Positions 14,878 through 26,326 of a DNA stretch of 64,000 nt are shown in pieces. The notes beneath the pieces were generated by a model. It ran no database searches. It was not told the origin of the DNA and saw nothing but the letters and a program-made list of their open reading frames with translations. The stretch comes from Henckelia pumila (taxonomy: Eukaryota > Streptophyta > Magnoliopsida > Lamiales > Gesneriaceae), in contig NC_133120.1 in assembly GCF_033568475.1 (NCBI RefSeq), positions 84,648,151-84,712,150 on the forward strand, read 5' to 3'. Made by a program: the position numbers and the translations under genes. Numbering within the stretch: position 1 is the stretch's first letter; the number at the start of each line of letters is the position of its first letter.

Positions 14878-17800
14878 TGTGGGGATCCGGTTGCTAATCT
14901 CATCTTAGGGCAATAAACGATTAATAAACAATTAATCAAACAATAAAAGAATATTCAAACCAAGAGCTAAATTTTTTTTTTTTTAAAACTGAGCACCTCG
15001 CTCGATCGGATAAACTTGCCCGATCGAGCGAGCAAGAATATCCTGCTCTCGGGTCTGAACATATTTGGCCTCGCTCGATCGGTGGAAATCATCCGATCGA
15101 GCGAGCCCAAAAACTCAATTCTCTGCTTTGAAAAATCACAAGCCCCGCTCGATCCGTGGAGTTTATCCGATCGAGCGGGCACTCTGTCCAGAAAATAAAA
15201 ATGCAACTTTGCTGTACAATTTGATTCCAAATCTCATACCAACTTCATATAAACTTCTCAACATCATGCTAAATACTTTACATGCATTCAAACTAATAGC
15301 AAGTGATCTAGAATACATGAACTCTCAAGTATAAATCAATACTTGACAAAAACAACATATACAAATGTTCTTGCTTTCTAACATGTTTACCAAATCATAA
15401 TTACATGTCATCTGCTTAAAACCCGAATCACCACATGTCACGCCCCGGGTCCAATCCCGCGCCTGCGCGAATGCACAATGGGCCCCTATAGCAACTACTT
15501 CGTATTCGTCCTCGCTTTACGAAAATGATTAACCCAAGTTGCTATAGAAGTCCATTGTAGCCCATTTTAAATCCATTTTAAATCCTTGATTTTTTCCATG
15601 TGGGATAGGGGTTTCACAATCAACCCTCCTTCAGAAAGCGACGTCCTCGTCGCGACCTGAACTCCCGAGATCCACCAGCACCGGGAATATAGAGGTGGCT
15701 CCTACGGGTTCAAGAGGTGGCTCTCATCATGTAGCACTTTGCCCCGCAGGTTCAAGAGGTGGCTCCCACGCACGTAGCACTTTGTCCCGCATAGCACTTA
15801 TTTCCCGGGGTCTGCCGGCTGGTGACCTGGCTCTGATACCATTCTGTCACGCCCCGGGTCCAGGCCCGCGCCTGCGCGAATGCACAATGGGCCCCTATAG
15901 CAACTACTTCGTATTCGTCCTCGCTTTACGAAAATGATTAACCCAAGTTGCTATAGAAGTCCATTGTAGCCCATTTTAAATCCATTTTAAATCCTTGATT
16001 TTTTCCATGTGGGATAGGGGTTTCACACCACATGCTATCTCTCTTCTCAAGCTATCCAAGCCAACTCTAGCTTGATCATGCCCCAACCTGATGCAATGCA
16101 CACATACAAACAAAGCAACAGCCGGATAACTCCGGTGAGAATAAATCTCAGTATGAAAGACATGCATATACATCATTAACGCATATGGAATCTATATGCC
16201 ATAAAACTCTAAAATCATAAAACATATAATAACATGTAGATCATAGAATCATCATCTATTCTTAAATTCTTACACATAACGATTCATCTAAAGCAAGAGC
16301 ATATAAAGCATAATACAACATTCATATCTAGAATGGCATATCACAACATGCTAGCATTTATAACTGCATAATCTAAACCATAGAAAATTCTAGGTTAATG
16401 CATAAATGCAATGCATGTGCCAAGGAATAGGCTATCAAATCTGATACCAATAAGCTTAGTTCTTGGGATCCCGGGGAATAAAATCTTTAACTAACCACCG
16501 ACTCTTCCAATCGATGTGGTGTTAAATATCTCAATTCCCCTGACTTTGGTGCAACTATAGTGAGTCATCTAGCTCTGGATATAAATCTATATTCCGTGCC
16601 ATGAGTCATTTGACTCTGGAAGTAAATCTACATTCCATGCCACTCACTACAGTTCTCCAAATGTCATATGCACTCTAGGCCATTCTGCCCTCTGTGCTAT
16701 TCAAGGTAGGGTTCAAGATGAATGCAACACAATCTGGATGCATTAAATCATACATAAGCTAAAGCAACATCTTGAACACATCAAGAATATATTTATATGC
16801 ATGTAAGTAATCAAGGATACCAACAAAAGCAAGTAAATCACATAAGAGCACTGAAACAACTAAGTATGTGATTTCAGGATAACTCGAAAACCACCACGTT
16901 CTTGAGTTGTTCTACCTGGCAGGAATAATGTCGATTCATACCTTTCATCGCGATTCAAATATCTTGAATCTGTTGCCAATGCCGATCATCTCAAAGCTAG
17001 CCAAATCGGTCATCACAATCTGCTTATTTCAATCAGTGCTACTTGAAGATGTTTTTGATTCAATTTCAAACACTTTAAGTCATTCGAACTCGAACTCGCC
17101 GATTCAACTTCAATAATCTTCAATTCAAATATGAAATAGATTATAACATATCTAAACATCAATTTCCAATCTGAATCGATGTTTCTTTAAAGCTTATATA
17201 GTTCAAATCTTGCTAATGCAATCGAAATTCAAACCGACGTCGCAACTATTCGAGTCCGATAAATCTTTCGATTCAAATATCATCATATCTTTATTCTCAA
17301 CAAAATCTTATATTCAATTCATCCACAATAAGCTTAAAGATTAGCTCTAAACATGTAGAATTCATATCAATTCAAAATCTTGAACCGGCGGCGTAACTAT
17401 ACGATTTCGATCTTCCCAAAAGCTTAAACATCAATAATACAATCATATAAACCAATAATCATCACCATTTCATCAGCTTATAAACGTACATAACAAGTTC
17501 CAAATTTCAGATTTTCGAAAAATCTTCACAAAATCCAAATCATGTTCAAACGACGATCTTTTCTCGAGCCGTCTTAGATATGCTATCGTCGTATATGCTA
17601 GAACATATTTATACAATCAAATCTTAATTTTAACAACAACTTAAAATTCAAACATGGTACAACTTCATAAAACTTACGTCAAAACGTAGCACTCGGAGCT
17701 GTGATCGCAATTATATGCTTAATCGAAAATTCTACCGGGCGGATCAAAAGTTATTGGAGATTGAAAGGGACAAAAATGGCTTTGGAATATTGTTTTCAGA

Positions 17801-18363
17801 ACTCTCGGACACTTTATGAGTTGTGGCTGAAAAAATCTGATTCCCACGTGAATTGTTTGGATATATATTAGCTTATTTACAGTTTAGTCCCTGAACTTTG
17901 GCCTAATTGCAATTCAGTCTCCGGACAGGCGATTTAATTCAATTTCAATCCTAAATAATTTAAGAATATTAGAATTCAATTCTAAACTCTAAATATTCTC
18001 AAATTAAATATTTTCGGATTAAAATTAAATCATTTCGGAACTTCTCGCATTTTAGTCCTTGAACTACTCAATATTTGCAAATTGGCCCTTGCTCGAATTT
18101 CATACTCAAATTAAATCCTTGATATTTATCATCTTGGAATTCACATCTTAAATTTCATAAATATGAATTCAAATATTTTTAATCTTTAATTTAAGAATTC
18201 CGGATATTAAAATCTTAAAATCCGAAAATCCTCAAATTAAATATTTCTGACCCGAAATTGAAATCTCTAATTTTTAGAAATTTTTAAATTTATCTTTTCA
18301 CTTTTATTCGGAATTTAAATCTTAAATTCCGTAATTAAGAACTTAATATTTTTGGGCCTTACA
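14878..18363 (-). repeat. 3' LTR of the large element (interrupted by a TRIM)
   Basis: Same sequence as 32378-35273 with scattered substitutions, plus the 592-bp insertion at 15436-16027. It contains three hairpin-forming GATCGAGC repeats near 14997-15180. Confidence 0.9.
15436..16027 (-). mobile_element. TRIM retroelement with 183-bp LTRs
   Basis: Direct repeats 15436-15618 and 15845-16027 (TGTCACGCCCCGG ... GGGGTTTCACA on plus) differ at only a couple of bases. On the minus strand the right copy is the 5' LTR and is followed by a primer-binding site, TGGTATCAGAGCC (about 15827-15844), and the internal region ends in a purine tract, GAAGGAGGGTTGAT (15619-15632 complement). The 226-bp interior has repeats of the type TTCAAGAGGTGGCTC and no ORF. 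Target duplication CCACA lies at 15431-15435 and 16028-16032. The sister LTR at 32938 keeps the empty site (CCACG), which proves a secondary insertion. Confidence 0.93.
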
Positions 18364-21300
18364 TTTCCTCCCCTCTAAGGAATGATTTCGTCCTCGAAAT
18401 CGCATTCGACCTTACTGCTGATTCTCGTAAACTGTATAGCTGACTGAAGTAATACTAACTCCAATTCTCTGAGCTTTCGATATCTATTCTGATATCTTCT
18501 CTTCTATCGTATCTTAAACTTCTTTCTGATTGCTTCTGCAATCATATCAATTCTTATTAACATGTAATCACTGAGTCAACTTATATCTAAGTTGCTCTTT
18601 CTCGTAATCTAATCAGTTTCTCTTAAACTCTTATCTGCTTCTGTTTTATCTGAATTGAATGCACATACATATTCTAGCTGATATGATTCAGCCACTGCAT
18701 ATGAATAACAATTCATCTATCTGACAATTTGAGTATTAATCTATAAGCTAGATCAAATACTCACAGGAATCAATTCTGAAATCTCTTTCTGAACCTAATG
18801 ATGCTCGGAAAAGAACTTCTTGATTGATCATTCTGTTCAGATTTCAAATCTCTATCTGTTACTCGTTTGCTAGCTTTGTCAATGCTGCTCTATTCTCATT
18901 ATGTTCAAATCAATCTTCACAATCGCTATCATTTCGTGACTCATAGCTGGTCTGATAGCTGATATTTCTGAAATTTTATTTCAATATAAAGACAATTCTG
19001 TGTTTCTGATCAATCAATCATCAAAATACTGTCTTTATATCTATCAAATAGCTGTCACAGGAATCATAGTAATCAAGTGGCAAATAATCAATCAACTAGT
19101 ACCGAATCTAGTACTATAGTTCTGAGCATATCCTCGGAAATCTGGATAATCACATCTGATAATCCACTAATCAAAGGATGATATAATGAAATCTCATACA
19201 ACCAAACACTCAGAACATCTGACAATCAATGCCACAATCTAGAAAACAAATCTAAAGTCTCTATCTCGACAATAGATTTCAAGAATTCCTGTAATCTGAT
19301 CATCTTGCTAAATGCATAACCAGTATCTTTTTATGTTTGTATCATATCTAACACAACATATTCATGAATCTGTCGAAATCTACTACACTCTAAATCGCAA
19401 AATCATGACGATTCGAGTAGATTCGAACCAAAGTCGTTCAAAAAGTTGATCTGATTTCAACTCTTATGTAACTAATCTGTTACAGAAACCACTTGAGTAC
19501 TTCTTTTCTGCTTCTTTTACTGGAATTTTCGTATTGGTACTGTTAATTATGTCGTATCTGCTTTCAATTCTTTCACCAATACTGATTTCCAAGTAATGAC
19601 TACATGTAAGTCATACATGTTTAGACAACTGAATAAATATTAAATATATTGTCATATGCCTCTTTTAGAATCTGATATTCCATATCTAGAATATCTGGCA
19701 TAATCAAACGATTAATCACCACAAACATTCATCTGTTCTGCTCTGCTGTCTTATCTCTTATCTTAATCTAGCGTTCTCAATCAATCTGTTGCTTTTATCT
19801 GTCCAAACTAATTCGAGTTTAGCTTGGATCACAACAATTCTGATTGTTTAAGTATCTGTCAAGCATAAACATTCAACAAGTACAGATCTGTACCCAATAA
19901 ATCCAGCAATTAGCTAAAACCCAGAAATCTTGCTAGTATTCTGAATCTGAATTTCTATCAGTTACGAGCCAAATACTTCAAGATACACTGAATAAATACA
20001 TCAAATAATCAAAATTCTCAAATCTCAGCTCAAAGGAACTTGCTCAAATCAAGATCATCCAAAATTACATATTCTGAATGATAAAATCTGCTAAGTGATA
20101 CCATATCACTTGCATCATAAAAATCAAGAAGAAGGAATCAAATCAGACTCTAGTAAAAAAAATAAGAGTCCATCAAACTCGATCGAGGTCAAATACAAAA
20201 ACCTCAGAATCGATATTAAGAAATTCAAGAATCACGATTTCTATGATGTAATAGCTTCAGCAAAATTGAAGATAACGCTCAACTGTAACTGATCTTTCTT
20301 ATTCTCTATTGACATGAGTTCATTTATTAATTCTTAGCTGACAATAGTCGAACATCATCTTTTCGACTTAACTTATTGTCATAGAATTAATCATCATTTC
20401 GGTACTACATAACTCTTTTATACTAAATCTGCTAACTGTTTCTGAAGTTCTTCAGTTCACATAATGCTCATCTATACGAGTTGCCATAATACTTTCGTAC
20501 TAGACACCACTCTATATAGAACTGCATTCATGTCGTAGAAAGGTCGAAATATGTCATTGAACTATTTCTGTACATTCTAACCACTGACATAGTTGTCAAT
20601 TCTAGGTTAATTTTGTACTAGTTCAATATATCGACTAGACTTCTACTGACATTCTTCCACGATCATCGTGATATAAACAGTACCGACATAATAGAAATTT
20701 ATTTCTGCAACTCATATCAATAGATCTCTACTCATTGCTATTGCTGGTCTAACTTAATCACTGCACATAATCAATCAATTCTTATCTGATACTCAGTTAT
20801 TGCATTAATATCTATAATGCATATTCAATCTTATTTCCTCAAGTCTGCATTTCATCTTCTCTGTCTAATCATTCGAATGCATTTATTCTACTCAAAGGAA
20901 AAAATCTCAGCAAATATATTGAATAAAGGCTCATCAGATACGGATTATAGCATAACAAATCACTAATCTATGACTGTATACTATGCAATCAATATATAAG
21001 CGGTTAACTAGAATTAACTCACTTACCTGTAATATTCTTATCTGATACAACTTGAGCCTTTCAATCTTTGCTGCTGTTGCCACTATCTCTTGCTTCATAG
21101 CTATACTGCTATGGAAGTTGTAGTGGAGGTGATGATCATAGTGTTTCCACAATTACAGAGGCATGAATAAAAATTCAACTCTGCCTCGTACTACCGGTTC
21201 ATGATTTCGTTCTTCTCTTACTGGCTTGAAATCAACTTATGCGTCTCTACTGTTCTATCATCTTTAGCATATACAGAAAGAAACAATTCTGTTAACTTAC

Positions 21301-21806
21301 CTGCCAAACAATTTCAGTACTTCTTCTGGCAACTTCACCAACTTCTTGCTAAGTCCTGAAGTTGATATAAAATCAGGCTGGTTCTATGTTCATCTGAATA
21401 TGCTTCTCTTGAACAACTGATCCAGCTCTTCAAATCAACTCCTTTCTAGACATAGCATATTCTGTATCTTTCTAAGTTGATGATTCATAGCTTTGGAGTT
21501 GTTCAACTAACATACTCCTCAGTACAATCGGTTCAAAACCTTACCTCAACACGGTTCTGTTCTATCTGAGGTTCTGTTCTGTCTGAGATTCTCATTGTAA
21601 CGACCCACTGTATCAAGACAGGTCTTTTCAGCGTGCTTATGTTGCTTATGTCAACTCCTTTCTAGACATAGCATATTCTGTATCTTTCTAAGTTGATGAT
21701 TCATAGCTTTGGAGTTGTTCAACTAACATACTCCTCAGTACAATCGGTTCAAAACCTTACCTCAACACGGTTCTGTTCTATCTGAGGTTCTGTTCTGTCT
21801 GAGATT
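18364..21806 (-). mobile_element. internal region of the large element, 3' part
   Basis: AT-rich sequence rich in TCTG/ATCT words, beginning with the polypurine tract adjacent to the 3' LTR. No ORF above about 72 codons, no RT, protease or integrase motif on either strand. I see only the tandem duplication at its right end. Confidence 0.6.
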
Positions 21807-21866
21807 CTCATTGTAACGACCCACTGTATCAAGACAGGTCTTTTCAGCGTGCTTATGTTGCTTATG
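21435..21866. repeat. 216-bp tandem duplication across an insertion junction
   Basis: Units 21435-21650 and 21651-21866 appear identical base for base. Each contains 161 bp of host element, the CTCAT target site, and the first 55 bp of the Cassandra LTR end. The duplication therefore arose after the Cassandra-type insertion. Confidence 0.92.
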
Positions 21867-22200
21867 TCCTCACTCACACGCACCCTGGAAAACTTCCCAG
21901 GGGGTCACCCATCCTATAATTGCCCCAAGTCAAGCACGCTTAACTTTGGAGTTCTTATGTGATGAGCTTCCGAAAAGAAGATGCACCTTCTTGATATGAG
22001 CAGTACATATGAAATCTTTTAAACCCTCCTCAACTATGTAGTCTCATACCTACACAGTCTCAGAATCCCCTCTCATTCGGGCACGGGATCGGTTCATTCA
22101 TGTCTCCCTCCGCCTAGAAGCCTTTCAGGAGCCGCTCATTGTCCGTGCAACCTCTTGGCACCGGCGATCACTCCCCGCCTCTTCAGCCCCGGGCGTCACA
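21812..22200 (-). repeat. Cassandra LTR (3' copy) with 5S rRNA-derived sequence
   Basis: Reads TGTGACGCCCGGGGC ... GGGTCGTTACA on the minus strand. Between about 21888 and 21966 it carries a diverged 3' half of 5S rRNA, including the internal promoter words AGTTAAGCGTGCTTG (A box) and GGATGGGTGACC (C box). 5S-bearing LTRs are the hallmark of Cassandra TRIMs. It is about 9 bp longer than the partner LTR because GCTTATGTT is locally repeated. Confidence 0.88.
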
Positions 22201-22270
22201 TGCCCACCAGCTTCCGCTTGGTTCGTCCCCGAACCATACCGTACTAAGAGAGGTCGGCTTTGATACCAAC
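22201..22270 (-). mobile_element. Cassandra internal region with primer-binding site
   Basis: A 70-bp segment beginning GTTGGTATCAAAGC on the minus strand (complementary to the initiator tRNA-Met 3' end) and ending in the purine-rich AAGCTGGTGGGCA before the LTR. This length and layout are those of a Cassandra-type interior. Confidence 0.8.
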
Positions 22271-24982
22271 TGAAACGACCCTAACTCTCTAATAAATAAA
22301 TATGCGGAAATTTTTTTTTTTTTTTTTATACTACTAAACAAATATATGTACATATATGCCCATACATATATGCACAGAATAAAATAATTAAAATAAATAC
22401 ACGACTAAATAAATAAATAATTAAATACTTAAGAAAAATGCATTCTTTTAAATAACCATCTGAGTCAAAACAATAATTAAAAATATACTGCATAAATAAA
22501 ATAATTAAAATGTGTGCATGCACTAAAAATATTTAATAAAATATTCCAATAAACCTCAACCACTAAAAATATTAAAATGTATCATGACAACATGCACGGT
22601 GACTCAGAAGCTGTCACGGTCACGGGGCTACTGCAGCGCTGCTCATACATCCTCACCACCGGTAGGAGTAACCTGCTCCTCTACGTACTCACCTGCACCA
22701 TAACAGTGTAGTGAGCCTAGAGGCCCAACATGCATACTAACAAGGGTTTAAAAATAATTTAAATCAATTTAATACTAATACATACATATACATGAATGAG
22801 CATGCTTAAAAAATTACATAACATAACTTACATAAATAAACATACATAACATACATAATATCATACATACTAGAGTTGTTGAGCATTTATTTTCTTAACA
22901 TCGAATGGTCCTATCCGTAAGTGTGACCCATAGTGCGACTGATCAGTCTAAGAAACCATCGTACGAGGCTGGTGGCGAACCACCCATACATAAATGGCAG
23001 AAAACTGCCCATACATAAATGGCAGAAACTGTCTATACATAAATGGCCACACTACTTCAATTTCCACCTGAAATATTTTATTTGCTCAACCATAGAAATT
23101 CAATCATAGCATAAAAATTGATTTCATGAATGCATGTACTTAAATAAATTGTGTGTCCTTCATTTATATTTAATTTATTTTTTTTAATATCATATAAATA
23201 TTCAAATAACTTTTCATGCATAAAAATAATTAAATATAAACTCGGGACACACGCAAATTTCTCATGGTTTGATACAGCTGCTGGCCCTAGACATGCAAGC
23301 CCATTAACTTAAGACTTGGCCCATAAATCAACCAAAGCCCATTAAGACTAAATTAGGCCCAATAACACTGTCCCTGGCCCAATGGGCCCAAAAGCCCAAT
23401 AATAGGCCCAATAACTTTCATGGGCTCCCAAGCCCATAAAAATTTCTGGCCAACTTAAAAACTTAAATAAAAATTATTAAAAGCCCAAAAATAACTAAAA
23501 TAACCCAAAAAAAATTTAATGGAACCCAAATAAATTAAATGGTACTAATTAAATTTTTTGGGAATTTAATTAGTCCATTTAATTCCTAATTAACTTAAAG
23601 ACTTAAAAATAAAAATACCCGAGCCCAATTAAAATAACCCGGATCCGGACCCACTTAACTTAACCCATCTTATTTTAGACCCGACCCGGACCACCTGACC
23701 CGACCCGGACCACCTGACCCGACCCGGATCCAAGTCAAACCCTAGAACCCGAAACCCTACCTTACCTTTCCCTCCTTGTCTCGGCCGCACGAGCAGCAGG
23801 CCTTCACGGCCTGCTGCAGCCCAGCTCCGGCCACCGTGGCCGGAGCCCCGCCGGCAGGACCTCCCCAGGGTCCTGCCGGTTCGAACCATACCCTGGCCCG
23901 AACCCCATGCTGTCCCCTTAGCCTACACCGAAACCTCTTCCACGAACCCTAGCCTGCGCAGCAGAAAACGGGCAGTCATGGTTCATCTCGAACCAGACCG
24001 GTCCTAGCCCGTTCCAACCCGTGTCTGACCCTGCCACTCGACCCTAGGGACCCCAAAGAACCTTTCTAACCATGGACCAGCAGCCCACCTAGCCATGGAC
24101 ATGAAAAACGTGAGCATGCAATCACAAACCAAAACCGAGTGCTTGAGAGAACAAATTTTGAAAGAAACATGCTGTCAAAAAGATGAGTCTCGGTACTACA
24201 CACCCACACACATACATACACTGATATAGGATTAAAAAGTGAATAGAAACATGCCTTAATACCGATTTATAGAGCTAAAAGCGTGTACGACGGGCTTCGG
24301 GACGACGGGACGACGACGGGATGCCTTGGCTTGCTTGGAACCTTCGAAAACCGACCTCCTATGGAGTTTTAGGGCTGAAGACCGATTGGAGAAGATGATG
24401 AACAGTGGGGTGACGGCTGGGAGCTTGGAGTGATCGGCTAGAATAGGGTTTTAGGTAGAATAGGTTTTATTTTTGGTGTTAATTAAAATATAGGTTAAAT
24501 AATTAAATATAAAAAGGTTTTAAATAATTAATATACAACTTAAACCCCTAATTAAACTAAAAAAAATAAGATAACATAAAATAAATCTCGAAATATTAAT
24601 TTAGGGGAATTTTAAAAATACTAAAAAGTCAGTATTTTGACTAATTTTGGATAAAAATGACCCCTAAAATTAAATAAAATTAAATACTTAAAATTTTGAG
24701 ATAATAAAACTCAAAATAATATTTTAAGGCTCTAAAAAGGCTCATAAAATAATTTGGGTGGAAAGTCGTCATCTCGTCCGTCCACGGTCCCGTCTACGCG
24801 ATCAAATAATAAAAATACTAAAAATCATAAAAATTACTAATTATGGGTTAAATGCTTAAAAATGAATTAAATCATGCATAAATAATTCACATAATTATTT
24901 AACCCATAAATCATAAAATTTAAATAATTAATTATCCTAATTATGCAGGCGGATTTACGTATTTAAAATACCGGGTGTTACA
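22271..24982 (-). repeat. chromovirus LTR (2.7 kb)
   Basis: Begins TGTAACACCCGG and ends GTCGTTTCA on the minus strand. It shares long blocks with 29745-32318 and 60297-63172, for example the GCGTAGACGGGACCGTGGAC word. A CCGACCCGGACCACCTGA tandem repeat sits near 23686-23730. ORFs inside it (for example 23629-23889) are GC-island artefacts. Confidence 0.9.
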
Positions 24983-25003
24983 ATTCTCCCCCCCTTAAAT
25001 TGA
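24983..25003 (-). other. polypurine tract of the chromovirus
   Basis: AAGGGGGGGAGAAT directly precedes the LTR on the minus strand, the expected plus-strand priming site. Confidence 0.85.
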
Positions 25004-25027
25004 ATTTCGTCCTCAAAATTAAAGTAC

Positions 25028-26326
25028 TTACCCGAACAACTCCGGGTAGCGAGTCCTCATGTCGGCCTCGGTCTCCCAAGTAGCTTCCTCCTCTGAGTGA
25101 TTCAGCCACTGGACTCTGACCATCGGTATGACCCGCGTCCTAAGCCTCCGCTCCTCCCTAGCCAAGATCCGCACTGGCCTCTCCTCATACACTAGATCCG
25201 GTGGCAACTGTAAGGGCTCGAAATCCAACACATGCGACGGGTTGGAGACATATCTCCGAAGCATGGATACATGGAAAACGTTGTGCACTGCCGCTAGCCC
25301 CGGTGGTAGAGCTAAACGGTAGGCCAACGTGCCAACTCTCTCCAAGATCTCGAATGGCCCTATATACCTCGGATTAAGCTTGCCTCTCCGGCCAAAACGC
25401 ACTACTCCCTTCATCGGTGACACCTTCAGGAATATGTGATCACCTACAGCGAACTCCAAATCTCGTCGTCTGGCATCTGCATAACTCTTCTGCCGACTCT
25501 GGGCAGTCCTCATCCGGTCTCGGATCTGAGTCACTATGTCAGCTGTCTGCTGCACAATCTCAGGACCCAGCAAAATGCGCTCACCAACCTCATCCCAATG
25601 CACAGGAGATCTGCATCTCCTCCCATACAATGCTGCATAAGGAGCCATACCTATAGACGACTGAAAACTGTTGTTATAGGTAAACTCCACTAATGGCAGT
25701 CTAGTCTCCCAAGAGCCCCGAAAATCAATGACACAAGCTCTCAGAAGATCCTCGAGAACCTGGATCACCCTCTCAGACTGACCATCTGTCTGGGGATGAA
25801 ATGCTGTACTGAACAAAAGCCTCGTCCCCAAAGCTGTGTGCAGACTCTTCCAAAATGCAGATGTGAATCTCGGATCTCTGTCTGACACAATAGACACTGG
25901 TATGCCATGCAGTCTAACAATCTCTCTGATGTAAAGCTCTGCATACTGTGTCAAAGTATAAGTAATCCTCACCGGCAAGAAATGAGCTGACTTGGTGAGT
26001 CTATCCACAATCACCCAAATCGCTGTGCAACCTCTGACACTCCTCGGTAAGCCAACCACAAAGTCCATCGTAATATTCTCCCATTTCCATTCCGGAATGG
26101 GAAGAGGTCTAAGAAGTCCTGCCGGACGCTGATGCTCTGCCTTGACTTGCTGACAAATCAAGCACTCTGACACCACTCTCCCGATGTCACTCTTCATCCC
26201 GGGCCACCAATACAATAGCTGCAAATCTTTGTACATCTTCGTACTTCCGGGGTGAATGGAGTACGGAGATGTGTGAGCCTCTGCTAAAATATCAGCTCTC
26301 AACTGATCGACGTTCGGTACCCACAT
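25028..26326 (-). pseudogene. pol: chromovirus integrase with C-terminal chromodomain
   Basis: A 432-codon ORF. It has an HHCC zinc-binding region (AEAH, SIHPG, CLICQQVK), the DDE core (MDFVVGLP, VSDRDPRF, SERVIQVLEDL), the GPF/Y-type module (RYIGPFEILERVG), and a C-terminal chromodomain-like block (VRVQWLNHSEEEATWE). The last points to the chromodomain-bearing Tekay/Del-type lineage. It overlaps the upstream pol ORF by 35 bp in another frame; the linker normally lying between RNase H and the integrase zinc finger is largely missing, so the polyprotein is broken here. The domains themselves look intact. Confidence 0.88.

Noticed and set aside
15827-15844. tRNA-like sequence (also at 22257, 29015, 32361)
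   Set aside because: These are 12-14-bp tRNA-Met-complementary primer-binding sites next to LTRs, not tRNA genes.
21596-21650. A third Cassandra LTR fragment as an independent insertion
   Set aside because: It is the first unit of the exact 216-bp tandem duplication and not a separate event.
21888-21966. Possible 5S rRNA gene (also 29086-29165)
   Set aside because: Only a diverged 3' half is present and it lies at the same place in both LTR copies; it is Cassandra LTR sequence, not a 5S gene.
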